DNA of 64,000 nucleotides from the NCBI RefSeq assembly GCF_014174155.1, contig NZ_JABEQM010000011.1:62001-126000 (forward strand), read 5' to 3'. This document shows positions 34,817-42,095 of the stretch, in pieces. The position numbers were made by a program, and so were the translations under genes. Below the pieces are notes generated by a model. That model was not told the origin of the DNA and searched no databases. It worked only from the letters and a program-made list of their open reading frames with translations. Position 1 is the stretch's first letter. Each line of letters starts with the position of its first letter. The stretch is from Gluconacetobacter tumulisoli. Its GTDB lineage: Bacteria; Pseudomonadota; Alphaproteobacteria; Acetobacterales; Acetobacteraceae.

Positions 34817-34948
34817 TCACGCCCGGTCATAGGCATTTTTCGGACCTGCCGCGTCGTCCGGAACCGGATCGCCCGCCAGCACCCCCAGCCCAAAGCCCAG
34901 AAGCGAGCCAACCAGAAGCAGGACAACGGCAGAAAGACATTTTTTCAC
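34817..34948 (-). CDS. Small single-pass membrane peptide (43 aa)
   Basis: A GTG start at 34948 with GGAAAAGAGA just upstream opens VKKCLSAVVLLLVGSLLGFG and continues LGVLAGDPVP into a polar tail. It could be a signal-anchored or cleaved small peptide. There is no lipobox, although a Cys at position 4 is present. Only topology and the ribosome site support it. Confidence 0.4.
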   Translation of the reverse strand: MKKCLSAVVLLLVGSLLGFGLGVLAGDPVPDDAAGPKNAYDRA

Positions 34949-35152
34949 GGCACTCTCTTTTCCGAACACTGGAGCAGCGGCGACGAGCCCTCCATGTAGA
35001 CTTTTTTTCTGACACATTAAGTAATAAAGTGTCACGGCGAAGGAACGCCGATGCCACCGCGCAGCGGCCCCGTTCCGGACCATCGCGCCAGGACCCGATG
35101 CAAGGCCTCGCTCTTTATTACGATATAATTACAAAATGAAAATGTCAGAACT

Positions 35153-35307
35153 CTTTTGAAAATGTGGTCCCTTGCGGGAAAGCGGAACGCAGGGAAGCCT
35201 CGGGTGTGTGTGTTGCCGAGCACCGAAGCGAGGCGTGGCCTATGGGCCGCTCGCCACCGAGCGCAGAAAACACCCGTCGGATCGCCGGCAGCGCGCATTT
35301 TCAAAAG
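35153..35307. repeat. 155-bp segment bounded by a perfect 12-bp inverted repeat
   Basis: CTTTTGAAAATG (35153-35164) and CATTTTCAAAAG (35296-35307) are exact inverse complements. Inside, CGGGTGT (35201-35207) pairs with ACACCCG (35270-35276), and GCGAGGCGTGGCC (35228-35240) folds on GGCCGCTCGC (35245-35254). Nested stems of this kind suit a folded RNA; the flanking inverted repeat also suits a miniature transposable element. No direct target duplication is clear. It lies in the 484-base gene-poor stretch 34949-35432 before the lipoprotein gene; a further dyad, GGCTCCCT/AGGGAGCC, is at 35309-35363. Confidence 0.5.
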
Positions 35308-35432
35308 GGCTCCCTACGTTGAATTATTCCTTCGTCCCCGCGTTTCCTTCATCCAGGGAGCCTAAAATAAGCTTGGTGTTCCCCTGTGGGGGCTCTATTG
35401 CGTAGCTTCGTCGAAAACAGCCCCACGCGATC

Positions 35433-36509
35433 ATGAACAGATATTTTCACCACCTTTTTCTGTTGCCGTTGTTATTTGTTCTGGGAGGGTGCAATCCAAT
35501 CGGGCCCACACGGCTTGACCAGGATCAGAGCGACTATTCGCGGGCATTGACCAGTTCGGGCAAGCAGCAGACGCTGTTGAACGTCGTCCGCCTGCGCTAT
35601 GCGGACACGCCGGGGTTCCTCGACACCACACAATTGATCTCGGGCTATCAGCTTCAGCGCAACCTGTCGGTCGGGATCGGAACCTACTCCCTGGCCAGCC
35701 GGCCCTATGGCGGCGCGGGCGTCCAGCTTCAGGAAAGCCCCACCTTCACCTTTCAGCCGGTTACCGGCGATGCGTACGCCCAGAGCTTCTTGCGTCCCCT
35801 GCCGCCGGGCAATCTGCTGCCCCTGGCCATGGGCGGCCTGCCGATTGACGTTCTGTTCCGGCTTGCCGTGCAATCCATCAACCTGATCAACAATGCGGGT
35901 GCGCTCGGCAGCGATGTCGGGCGGGGCTCTCCGGTCTTTTTCGACCTGATCCATGACCTGCGGCTTCTGCAAGTGGCCGGCCTGCTGGGTATCCAGCTGG
36001 AGCGCGGCCCGGACGCGACAGGCAAGGATCCGACGGCCGATCGCGTCTTCCTGTCGATCGCCTCGACGGACGATCCATCCCTGGCGCAGGTGGTCCATGA
36101 AGTGCGCCATATTCTGGGCATGGCCCAGAACGACGAACGCGTGGAGGTCGTCTATGGCGGCGGGCGGCCGCGCCGGGGCCAGATCAGGCTGCTGACCCGC
36201 ACGATACTGGGCGTTCTGGGGCAGATCGCCTACCAGATCGACGTGCCGCAGGAAGACATCACCTCTGGCCGCACACGCCCCAGGATCAAGCTGATCGGCC
36301 GGGAAACGAAACCCATCGTCGTCATCCATGTCACCAGGGAGCGACCGCTGTCCGTCTTTTCCTGGACCACCTACAATCACAAATATTACTGGATCGCCGA
36401 CAACGATTTCGACAGCAAGCTGGCCTTTACGATGCTGCAGATTCTTCTGGAACTGTCGAAGACCAGCAAGGGCCCCAGCACGATCGTGACGATCCCCGTC
36501 AGCGGATAG
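35433..36509 (+). CDS. Conserved lipoprotein of unknown function
   Basis: 358 aa. The signal ends in the lipobox LGGC (Cys20), so it is a lipoprotein. The mature part begins NPIGPTRLDQDQSDYSRALT and has a long mixed alpha/beta domain, with conserved-looking pieces such as LLNVVRLRYADTPGFLD, SGYQLQRNLSVG and TFTFQPVTGDAYAQSFLRPL. I recognise a recurrent proteobacterial hypothetical type but no function. It stands alone. A palindrome-rich segment lies upstream. Its 3' end faces tRNA-Tyr across about 266 bases with no gene. Confidence 0.8.
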   Translation: MNRYFHHLFLLPLLFVLGGCNPIGPTRLDQDQSDYSRALTSSGKQQTLLNVVRLRYADTPGFLDTTQLISGYQLQRNLSVGIGTYSLASRPYGGAGVQLQESPTFTFQPVTGDAYAQSFLRPLPPGNLLPLAMGGLPIDVLFRLAVQSINLINNAGALGSDVGRGSPVFFDLIHDLRLLQVAGLLGIQLERGPDATGKDPTADRVFLSIASTDDPSLAQVVHEVRHILGMAQNDERVEVVYGGGRPRRGQIRLLTRTILGVLGQIAYQIDVPQEDITSGRTRPRIKLIGRETKPIVVIHVTRERPLSVFSWTTYNHKYYWIADNDFDSKLAFTMLQILLELSKTSKGPSTIVTIPVSG

Positions 36510-36775
36510 AGGACACGTCGTTCCTTCACCACCGGGCCCCGTATGCCGCTTCGACGACCCGCGTGCCTTGCTGTCGCGGGAAGGAACGTCAATACAATCC
36601 GGGAGGTTGGATCGAACACCGTATATTGCCCGACCGCGAGGAGTACATCCCGCAGGCTTGATCGAGACGGCGACGCTGAATTGCACAAAACGAGAACAAA
36701 TATACTGGAGAATGGCGCAAAAGGGGTAAAAAACCAAACCTTTTGAGACGCTATGATGCTGATTTATATGGATTT

Positions 36776-36861
36776 TGGTGGAGGGAGTTGGATTCGAACC
36801 AACGTAGGCGTACGCCAGCGGATTTACAGTCCGCCCCCTTTAGCCACTCGGGCATCCCTCC
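36776..36861 (-). tRNA. tRNA-Tyr(GTA)
   Basis: A class II tRNA on the minus strand: acceptor GGAGGGA with TCCCTCC, anticodon loop CTGTAAA giving GTA, a variable arm GCGTACGC, T arm GTTGG-TTCGAAT-CCAAC and an encoded CCA at 36778-36776. It is divergent from rlmB. No integrated element is visible at its 3' end. Confidence 0.96.
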
Positions 36862-36965
36862 GTGTGACAGGGTGGTTAGGACCATCCGGACGACGTGTCA
36901 ATGCCCTTGTCCGCCTCTGCGCACGATGGCGTGACGGACGGCGCGGTTCGGCCTATATCGAGGCC

Positions 36966-37820
36966 ATGCGCAATCGCCCGCCGCGTCGTCCGGACGCCCA
37001 AGCCGCCCAGCGCCCGTCCGGACGGACGGATGCGCAAGCCCCTTCCGACACTGCCCGCCCCTCGCGGCAGCGGGGAGGAGCGGCGCCCCGTGGCACGCCG
37101 CCGCGCGGGACCTACTGGCTGTATGGGCTGCACCCGGCGCTGGCGGCGCTGGCCAATCCCGAGCGGCGCATCCGGCAGATCCTGACGACCGAGGAGGGCG
37201 AGGCCGCCCTGCGCCAGCGTCTGGGGGCACCGCTGCCGATGCAGCCGCATCGTACCGACCGCAGCCGGCTGGAATCCCTGTGCGGGCGCGATGCCGTGCA
37301 TCAGGGCATCGCCATCCTGACCGACGCGCTGCCGTCCCTGTCGGTCGATGATGTCGTCGACCGGCCGGGGCCGGTGCTGCTGCTGGATCAGGTGACCGAT
37401 CCGCGCAATGTCGGTGCCATCCTGCGATCGGCCGCCGCCTTCCGTGCCGCCGCCGTGGTGGTGATGGAACGCAACGCACCGGACGAAACCGGGGCGCTGG
37501 CCAAGGCCGCATCCGGCGCGCTGGAAATCGTGCCCTTGCTGCGGGTGGTGAATCTGGCGCGGACACTGGATGCGCTGAAGGACCGGGGGTTCTGGGTTGT
37601 CGGGCTGGATGCCGGCGGCGGTGTGCTGGACGGCACGACGTTCGGCAAGCGTCGCGTGGCGCTGGTCCTGGGAGCCGAGGGCGACGGGCTGCGCCGCCTG
37701 ACGCGCGAACATTGCGATGAAATCTCGGGATTGGCCATGCCGGGCGACATGGAAAGCCTGAACGTTTCCAATGCCGCCGCCGTCGCCCTGTACGAACTGG
37801 CCCGCGCGGGCGTAGCCTGA
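36966..37820 (+). CDS. rlmB: 23S rRNA 2'-O-methyltransferase, TrmH/RlmB family
   Basis: 284 aa from the ATG at 36966. An N-terminal basic, disordered stretch (~45 residues) precedes the substrate-binding domain (WLYGLHPALAALANPERRI, AVHQGIAI) and the SPOUT catalytic domain. Motif 1 is DPRNVGAILRSAAAF, motif 2 LVLGAEGDGLRR, and motif 3 SLNVSNAAAVALYE with the knot asparagines. It methylates the 2'-O of a guanosine in 23S rRNA (Gm2251 in E. coli). A longer frame starting inside the tRNA-Tyr gene is not credible. Its 3' end may overlap an opposite-strand frame. Confidence 0.92.
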   Translation: MRNRPPRRPDAQAAQRPSGRTDAQAPSDTARPSRQRGGAAPRGTPPRGTYWLYGLHPALAALANPERRIRQILTTEEGEAALRQRLGAPLPMQPHRTDRSRLESLCGRDAVHQGIAILTDALPSLSVDDVVDRPGPVLLLDQVTDPRNVGAILRSAAAFRAAAVVVMERNAPDETGALAKAASGALEIVPLLRVVNLARTLDALKDRGFWVVGLDAGGGVLDGTTFGKRRVALVLGAEGDGLRRLTREHCDEISGLAMPGDMESLNVSNAAAVALYELARAGVA

Positions 37821-38041
37821 CCCCGGGTGGCGGCATCGACGCGGATGACGCCACGCACCAGTTCCGACATGATGATGCGGTCGATATCGTCCCGTTCGAC
37901 CGCATCCGGCCGCGCGATTTCCAGTCCCCCGACGACCGCAGGCGGCGGGGAATGCGGCAGGACGCGGTCCATCGCCTGATGGATCGTGGCGCCGGGGCAG
38001 ATCAGGACACCCGCCGCAAGCTTGCGCGCCGACGACAGCAT
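37388..38041 (-). CDS. Uncertain frame coupled to the 62-aa gene, overlapping rlmB
   Basis: From the ATG at 38041 the frame starts MLSSARKLAAGVLICPGATI and continues through a sensible-looking 65-70 residues (HQAMDRVLPHSPPPAVVGG, DDIDRIIMSELVRGVIRVDA) before it crosses into the antisense of rlmB at 37820. The last two thirds look like shadow sequence. The first part may be a real small protein that has lost its stop or suffered a frameshift near 37830. Its ATG overlaps the stop of the preceding gene (TGATG), which supports real translation of the beginning. Confidence 0.35.
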   Translation of the reverse strand: MLSSARKLAAGVLICPGATIHQAMDRVLPHSPPPAVVGGLEIARPDAVERDDIDRIIMSELVRGVIRVDAATRGQATPARASSYRATAAALETFRLSMSPGMANPEISSQCSRVRRRSPSPSAPRTSATRRLPNVVPSSTPPPASSPTTQNPRSFSASSVRARFTTRSKGTISSAPDAALASAPVSSGALRSITTTAAARKAAADRRMAPTLRGSVT

Positions 38042-38229
38042 CAGCGCACCACACCGGCCAGGCCCCCGTAGTCGGGACAGGCGACATAATCGGCCAGGGA
38101 ATGGGTATGCATGGACAGTTCGGGATGCCCGTGCGGGTCCATCCGCGCGGCGCCCTTGATACAGACGGTCCGGTAGCAGAGCGCCGCCCCTTCGGTGGAG
38201 CAGCCGACACGGCCGATAGGTCCACTCAT
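38041..38229 (-). CDS. Cysteine-containing small protein (62 aa), unknown
   Basis: 62 aa opening MSGPIGRVGCSTEGAALCYR, with further cysteines (TVCIKG, VACPDYGG) and many histidines (MDPHGHPELSMHTHSL). Four Cys and several His suggest metal binding, but the spacing matches no zinc-finger class that I know. It is divergent from the lipoprotein at 38292, and its stop overlaps the next frame's start. Unknown function. Confidence 0.45.
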   Translation of the reverse strand: MSGPIGRVGCSTEGAALCYRTVCIKGAARMDPHGHPELSMHTHSLADYVACPDYGGLAGVVR

Positions 38230-38291
38230 GTCACCCCCGACGAATCCGCAACAATGTGACAGACTGGCGGCGACCGCAGCGGAGATCCGGT

Positions 38292-38732
38292 ATGAAGCCC
38301 ATCCTGGCCGCCCTTGCCACCGCCGCCCTTCTGCCGGGCGGCTGCGCGCCCTACCCGCGCACCGTGATCGCCAGCAGCCATGCGCCTGCAAACGACGCCC
38401 ATTATGTGCGGCCTTTCATCGTCGCCGCGAACCGGGCCACGGTGATCAACAACTGGTTCGTCCTGAATCCCGATTGCTCGGTCGCCGATTATGTCACCGT
38501 GCGCCTGCTGACCCCGCCCGATCATGGGACGGTCACGATCCGGCGGGGCGCCTTCTATCCGAACTATCCGGTCGGAGAGGACCGTCATGCCTGCAACATG
38601 CAACCCCAGGGTGGCATCACGGCGACCTATCTGCCCGCGACGGATTATGTGGGGGCGGATCATTTCACGCTTTTGATCATCGCGGCCCGGGGCAGGTCCT
38701 GGACGACCGATTTCCAGGTATCGGTCCGGTAG
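38292..38732 (+). CDS. Small secreted lipoprotein, unknown
   Basis: 146 aa from the ATG at 38292, preceded by GGAG. The signal MKPILAALATAALLPGGC ends in a lipobox-like PGGC. The mature domain (~125 aa) seems an immunoglobulin-like beta fold (HYVRPFIVAANRATVINNWF, TVRLLTPPDHGTVTIRRGAF, ATYLPATDYVGADHFTLLI), similar in pattern to cadherin-like or Big-type modules. Two cysteines (DCSVADY, HACNMQ) could bond. A start 36 bases upstream is possible but less suited. Function unknown. Confidence 0.68.
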   Translation: MKPILAALATAALLPGGCAPYPRTVIASSHAPANDAHYVRPFIVAANRATVINNWFVLNPDCSVADYVTVRLLTPPDHGTVTIRRGAFYPNYPVGEDRHACNMQPQGGITATYLPATDYVGADHFTLLIIAARGRSWTTDFQVSVR

Positions 38733-38788
38733 GCCGTCCAGGCCCTGAAACGCGGAACGCGACAACCGGCAGGAAGGAAACGTCATTG

Positions 38789-39223
38789 ATGTTCAGCCAT
38801 GTTACCGTCGGCGTCCGCGACGTCGGCCGCGCGGCGACGTTCTACGACGCCGTCCTGGCCCCGCTGGGCATCGTCCGGTCCTGGACGGCCGAGGACGGAC
38901 GCTTCGTCGGGTGGCGCAAGCCGGACGGGCAGGAGGAAGACGGCACGTTCTTCATCGGCAGCCCCTTCGACGGCCAGCCGCCCGCGCCCGGCAATGGCTG
39001 GATGTGCGCCTTCGCCGCGCCCAGCCATGCCGCCGTACAGGCTGCCCATGACGCCGCCATGTCCCATGGGGGCACGGACGAGGGCGCCCCCGGCCCGCGC
39101 CCGCAGTACGGCCCGCATTATTTCGGCGCCTACATGCGCGATCCCGACGGGAACAAGCTGCATGTCGTCTGCCGCGTCCCCGGACCGCCGTCTTCCCTGC
39201 CCCCGGTCCCGGAACCGGCCTGA
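38789..39223 (+). CDS. VOC-family (glyoxalase-like) protein
   Basis: 144 aa. Paired beta-alpha-beta-beta-beta units of the vicinal oxygen chelate fold: the first opens FSHVTVGVRDVGRAATFYDA with the metal His4-type position, the second ends HYFGAYMRDPDGNKLHVVCR. Such proteins include glyoxalase I and bleomycin-type resistance proteins; this subgroup is usually annotated only as VOC. AGGAAGG stands before the ATG. The stop overlaps the osmC ATG by one base (TGATG), so the two are coupled and may both deal with electrophiles or peroxides. Confidence 0.85.
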   Translation: MFSHVTVGVRDVGRAATFYDAVLAPLGIVRSWTAEDGRFVGWRKPDGQEEDGTFFIGSPFDGQPPAPGNGWMCAFAAPSHAAVQAAHDAAMSHGGTDEGAPGPRPQYGPHYFGAYMRDPDGNKLHVVCRVPGPPSSLPPVPEPA

Positions 39224-39693
39224 TGGACAGGACCCACCGCTACGCCGTCACCCTGACCTGGACGGGCAATCGAGGCGACGGTACATCGTCCTATCGGTCA
39301 TACGACCGATCCCACCGCATCGACGCCCCGGGCAAGCCGCCGATCGACGGATCGTCCGATCCGGCCTTTCGCGGCGATCCGGCCCGCTGGAACCCCGAGG
39401 AACTGCTGCTGGCCGCGCTGGCGGCGTGTCATCAGCTTTGGTACCTCGGCCTGTGCGCGCAGGCCGGGATCGTCGTCACGGCCTATGAGGATTCAGCCGA
39501 AGGCACGATGGTCGAGCAGGCGGACGGCGCCGGGCAATTCACCACCGTCACCCTGCGCCCGCGCGTCACGCTGGCCGCCGGTTCGGACATCGCGGCGGCC
39601 GAGGCGCTGCATCGCACGGCGCACGACGCCTGCTTCATCGCGCGCTCGGTGAATTTTCCGGTCCACCATGTCCCGGTTACGACGATCGCCTGA
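39223..39693 (+). CDS. OsmC-family peroxiredoxin-like protein
   Basis: 156 aa. The two redox cysteines are in LAACHQLWYL and HDACFIARSVNFPV, the standard OsmC positions. The beta-sheet core begins RYAVTLTWTGNRG, followed by FRGDPARWNPEELLLAAL. OsmC/Ohr proteins reduce organic hydroperoxides with dihydrolipoyl or lipoylated partners. The YhfA-type or plain OsmC subfamily cannot be told apart here. Coupled to the VOC gene upstream; convergent with the phospholipase C gene 86 bases on. Confidence 0.88.
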   Translation: MDRTHRYAVTLTWTGNRGDGTSSYRSYDRSHRIDAPGKPPIDGSSDPAFRGDPARWNPEELLLAALAACHQLWYLGLCAQAGIVVTAYEDSAEGTMVEQADGAGQFTTVTLRPRVTLAAGSDIAAAEALHRTAHDACFIARSVNFPVHHVPVTTIA

Positions 39694-39779
39694 ATCGGGC
39701 GAACATGGATCCGGAGCGGAGGCGCGGGAAAACGACGGCGGCGTCAGCCACTTATGCTCAAGGATCCCCCCAGGGCGGG

Positions 39780-41882
39780 CTATACCCCCCGCAACGGCGG
39801 CTCCAGCATCGGCGCCCCCATGGCCGGATCCGTCGTGCCGGCGCGTCCATTTTCGACGTGGCCGGCAAAACGCACCGTATTGCGGCCGCCATCGGCCAGG
39901 AGCGTGAAATCGTACCAGTTCCCGCTGGCCGACAGCACGATCCGACGTTCCACGGCCTGGTCCGCCGGCACGTCGATCGCCATCTCCGCCCGCCCATAGG
40001 CGTTGTCCCGCACCACGACATGCGCGGCGCCTGCGGCGGGTTTCAACGTCAGAACCAGCGCATCATGCGCGCCATCATGCCGGACCGAGGCGACCACGCC
40101 TGGCACGCCGACATCGGGCGCGCCCGTCCGATGATAGCGACGGATGAAACCGTTCGGTCCCATGACGGTCAGCATCAAGGGCGCATCGCCGGCCGGCAGC
40201 CAGACGTCCGCCAGGCTCTTTCCGGCCTCGACGGTGTAACGGCGCGGCGTCTCGTCCGACAGTTCGCGATAGACATACAGGCATGCCGCCGCCCGGCCTG
40301 TATTGACGAAGCGCAGCGTCAGCGCGCCGTCGGCGTCCGTCGTCTCCTCGACCGCCAGATCGTAGGGTAACGGACGCGCCGGGCGCGTGCCCTCTTCCTG
40401 CCGACCGATATCGGCGGACTGGCTGGTCGCGGGAACGGCCGGGTCGCGCAGGCGGCACGACGCATCCACCGCCGCGCGATAGCCCGACGTGTCGGGCAGG
40501 CCCACGCGCCCATGCACCGGCAACGAGAAATCGAATGCCGAGGTCAGGTCGCCGCAGATCGCACGCCGCCAGGGCGTGATGTTCGGTTCATGCACGCCGA
40601 AACGCCGTTCGATGAACCGGATCACCGATGTATGATCGAATACCTCCGAACAGACATATCCGCCCGTGCTCCAGGGTGAAATCGCCACCATCGGCACGCG
40701 CGGCCCCAGCCCGTACGGCAAATTGTCCACCGTGTAGCGCTTGATGTTCAAGTCCGGCAGGCGGTCGTGAATTTCCCCCGCCGTACTAACGGTGCTCTTG
40801 CCGGGAAGGGCCGGCGTGGGCGGCTGCGGCGGCGGCACATGATCGAAATAGCCATCGTTTTCGTCATACATGACCAGGAATACGGTCTGCGCCCATACAT
40901 CGGGATTCGACGTCAGGGCATCCAGCACGCGCGAGATATAGACCGCGCCGTAGCCGGGGCTCCAGCGCGGATGTTCCGAAAACGCCGCCGGCGGCAGCAG
41001 CCACGATACGCTGGGCAGCCTGTCCTGCATCACGTCGGCTTTCAGGTCGTCCAGCGTCCGCTTGACCATCGCGCGACGATGGAGGGACGACCCTTCCGGG
41101 GCGGTCACGAAATTCCTGAAATTCATCAGGACATTGGTGCCGAAATTGCCGTTGAGCAGGTCTGTCACCTCCAATCCCTCCTGATAGATCTGCCAGGAGA
41201 CGCCGGCCTTTTCCAGCCGCTCGGGAAAGGTGGTCCAGGTGAACGGAGGCGGCACCGTCTTGTAGAACTGGCGATCCGCCCAGTCGATATTGTCCAGGAT
41301 CGGCCCCCCGCCCGCACCGGTGGGATCGACCATTCCCGTCATCAGGTAGAACCGGTTGGGATGGGTCTGGCACGGGGTGGAACAGAAATAATGGTCGCAT
41401 ACCGTGAACGCGTCGGCGAGGGCGTAGTGGAAGGGCAGATCCTCACGCGTGTAATATCCCATCGTCATGTCGGTCTTATGCTTCGGCCATTGGTCGTTTC
41501 GACCGGCATTGATCGCGGCATGCGTGGGTTCCCAGCTGTGATTCAAATCCATCACGCATTCCGCGCCGCTGCTTTTCGTGTTCAGGCGGAAGGGCATGAT
41601 CTCTCCCCCGCCGTCGTGCGCCCGGGGCTGACGCCAGAGCGGCACGCCATCGGCACGCAGCACGGGGAAGCGGTCATTCACACCGCGCACGCCGGACATG
41701 TGGCCGAAATAATGATCGAAGGATCGATTTTCCTGCATGAAGACGACGACGTGCTTCACATCTTCGATCGTGCCGGCACGGCGGCGGGCAGGCAGAGCCA
41801 TCGCGCGATGGATCGCCTCGGGGAGCAGGCCCGCGGACAGGGCACCCATCTGCAGAAAATCGCGCCGGTTAGAATGGAACAT
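39780..41882 (-). CDS. Tat-exported phosphocholine-type phospholipase C
   Basis: 700 aa from the ATG at 41882, with GAGGAG upstream. A twin-arginine signal (SNRRDFLQMGALSAGLLP) is followed by the phosphoesterase core: KHVVVFMQENRSFDHYFG with the metal Glu/Asn, CDHYFCSTPCQTHPNR, NDGYFDHVPPP and VPMVAISPWS. Two C-terminal DUF756-type beta modules end the protein. This is the domain plan of non-haemolytic PlcN-type enzymes, which cleave phosphatidylcholine and sphingomyelin. It would act in the periplasm or outside and could use the T2SS, as Plc enzymes do in Pseudomonas; that is inference. Confidence 0.92.
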   Translation of the reverse strand: MFHSNRRDFLQMGALSAGLLPEAIHRAMALPARRRAGTIEDVKHVVVFMQENRSFDHYFGHMSGVRGVNDRFPVLRADGVPLWRQPRAHDGGGEIMPFRLNTKSSGAECVMDLNHSWEPTHAAINAGRNDQWPKHKTDMTMGYYTREDLPFHYALADAFTVCDHYFCSTPCQTHPNRFYLMTGMVDPTGAGGGPILDNIDWADRQFYKTVPPPFTWTTFPERLEKAGVSWQIYQEGLEVTDLLNGNFGTNVLMNFRNFVTAPEGSSLHRRAMVKRTLDDLKADVMQDRLPSVSWLLPPAAFSEHPRWSPGYGAVYISRVLDALTSNPDVWAQTVFLVMYDENDGYFDHVPPPQPPTPALPGKSTVSTAGEIHDRLPDLNIKRYTVDNLPYGLGPRVPMVAISPWSTGGYVCSEVFDHTSVIRFIERRFGVHEPNITPWRRAICGDLTSAFDFSLPVHGRVGLPDTSGYRAAVDASCRLRDPAVPATSQSADIGRQEEGTRPARPLPYDLAVEETTDADGALTLRFVNTGRAAACLYVYRELSDETPRRYTVEAGKSLADVWLPAGDAPLMLTVMGPNGFIRRYHRTGAPDVGVPGVVASVRHDGAHDALVLTLKPAAGAAHVVVRDNAYGRAEMAIDVPADQAVERRIVLSASGNWYDFTLLADGGRNTVRFAGHVENGRAGTTDPAMGAPMLEPPLRGV

Positions 41883-42045
41883 CCGAACTCCTCTTCCTGT
41901 CCCTGGACGCTGCGCGCATGCAGGATGGCGGGTGTGAAACGCCCGATACGCAAGCCATTTTGAAATGAAACAACGGCCTTGCCTATACTGCGTCATCTTG
42001 TCTCAAGACGCCTGCTGGTGCGCCACAGGGGGCGCTGGCCAAGGA

Positions 42046-42075
42046 AAAGGCCCATCCCCTTCCGGAAATGGGCCC
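42046..42075 (-). terminator. Terminator of the first TonB receptor gene
   Basis: On the minus strand a hairpin with stem GGGCCCAT/ATGGGCC is followed by TTTTCCTT, 20 bases after the receptor stop. Confidence 0.65.
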
Positions 42076-42095
42076 TTCCCACGCCTGGTCGCGGA

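Noticed and set aside
35156-35365. 69-aa plus-strand gene inside the palindromic segment
   Set aside because: The frame lies across the nested stems, has no Shine-Dalgarno sequence and looks like translated structure.
36753-36965. N-terminal extension of rlmB
   Set aside because: It would be translated through the tRNA-Tyr gene; the ATG at 36966 gives the normal protein.
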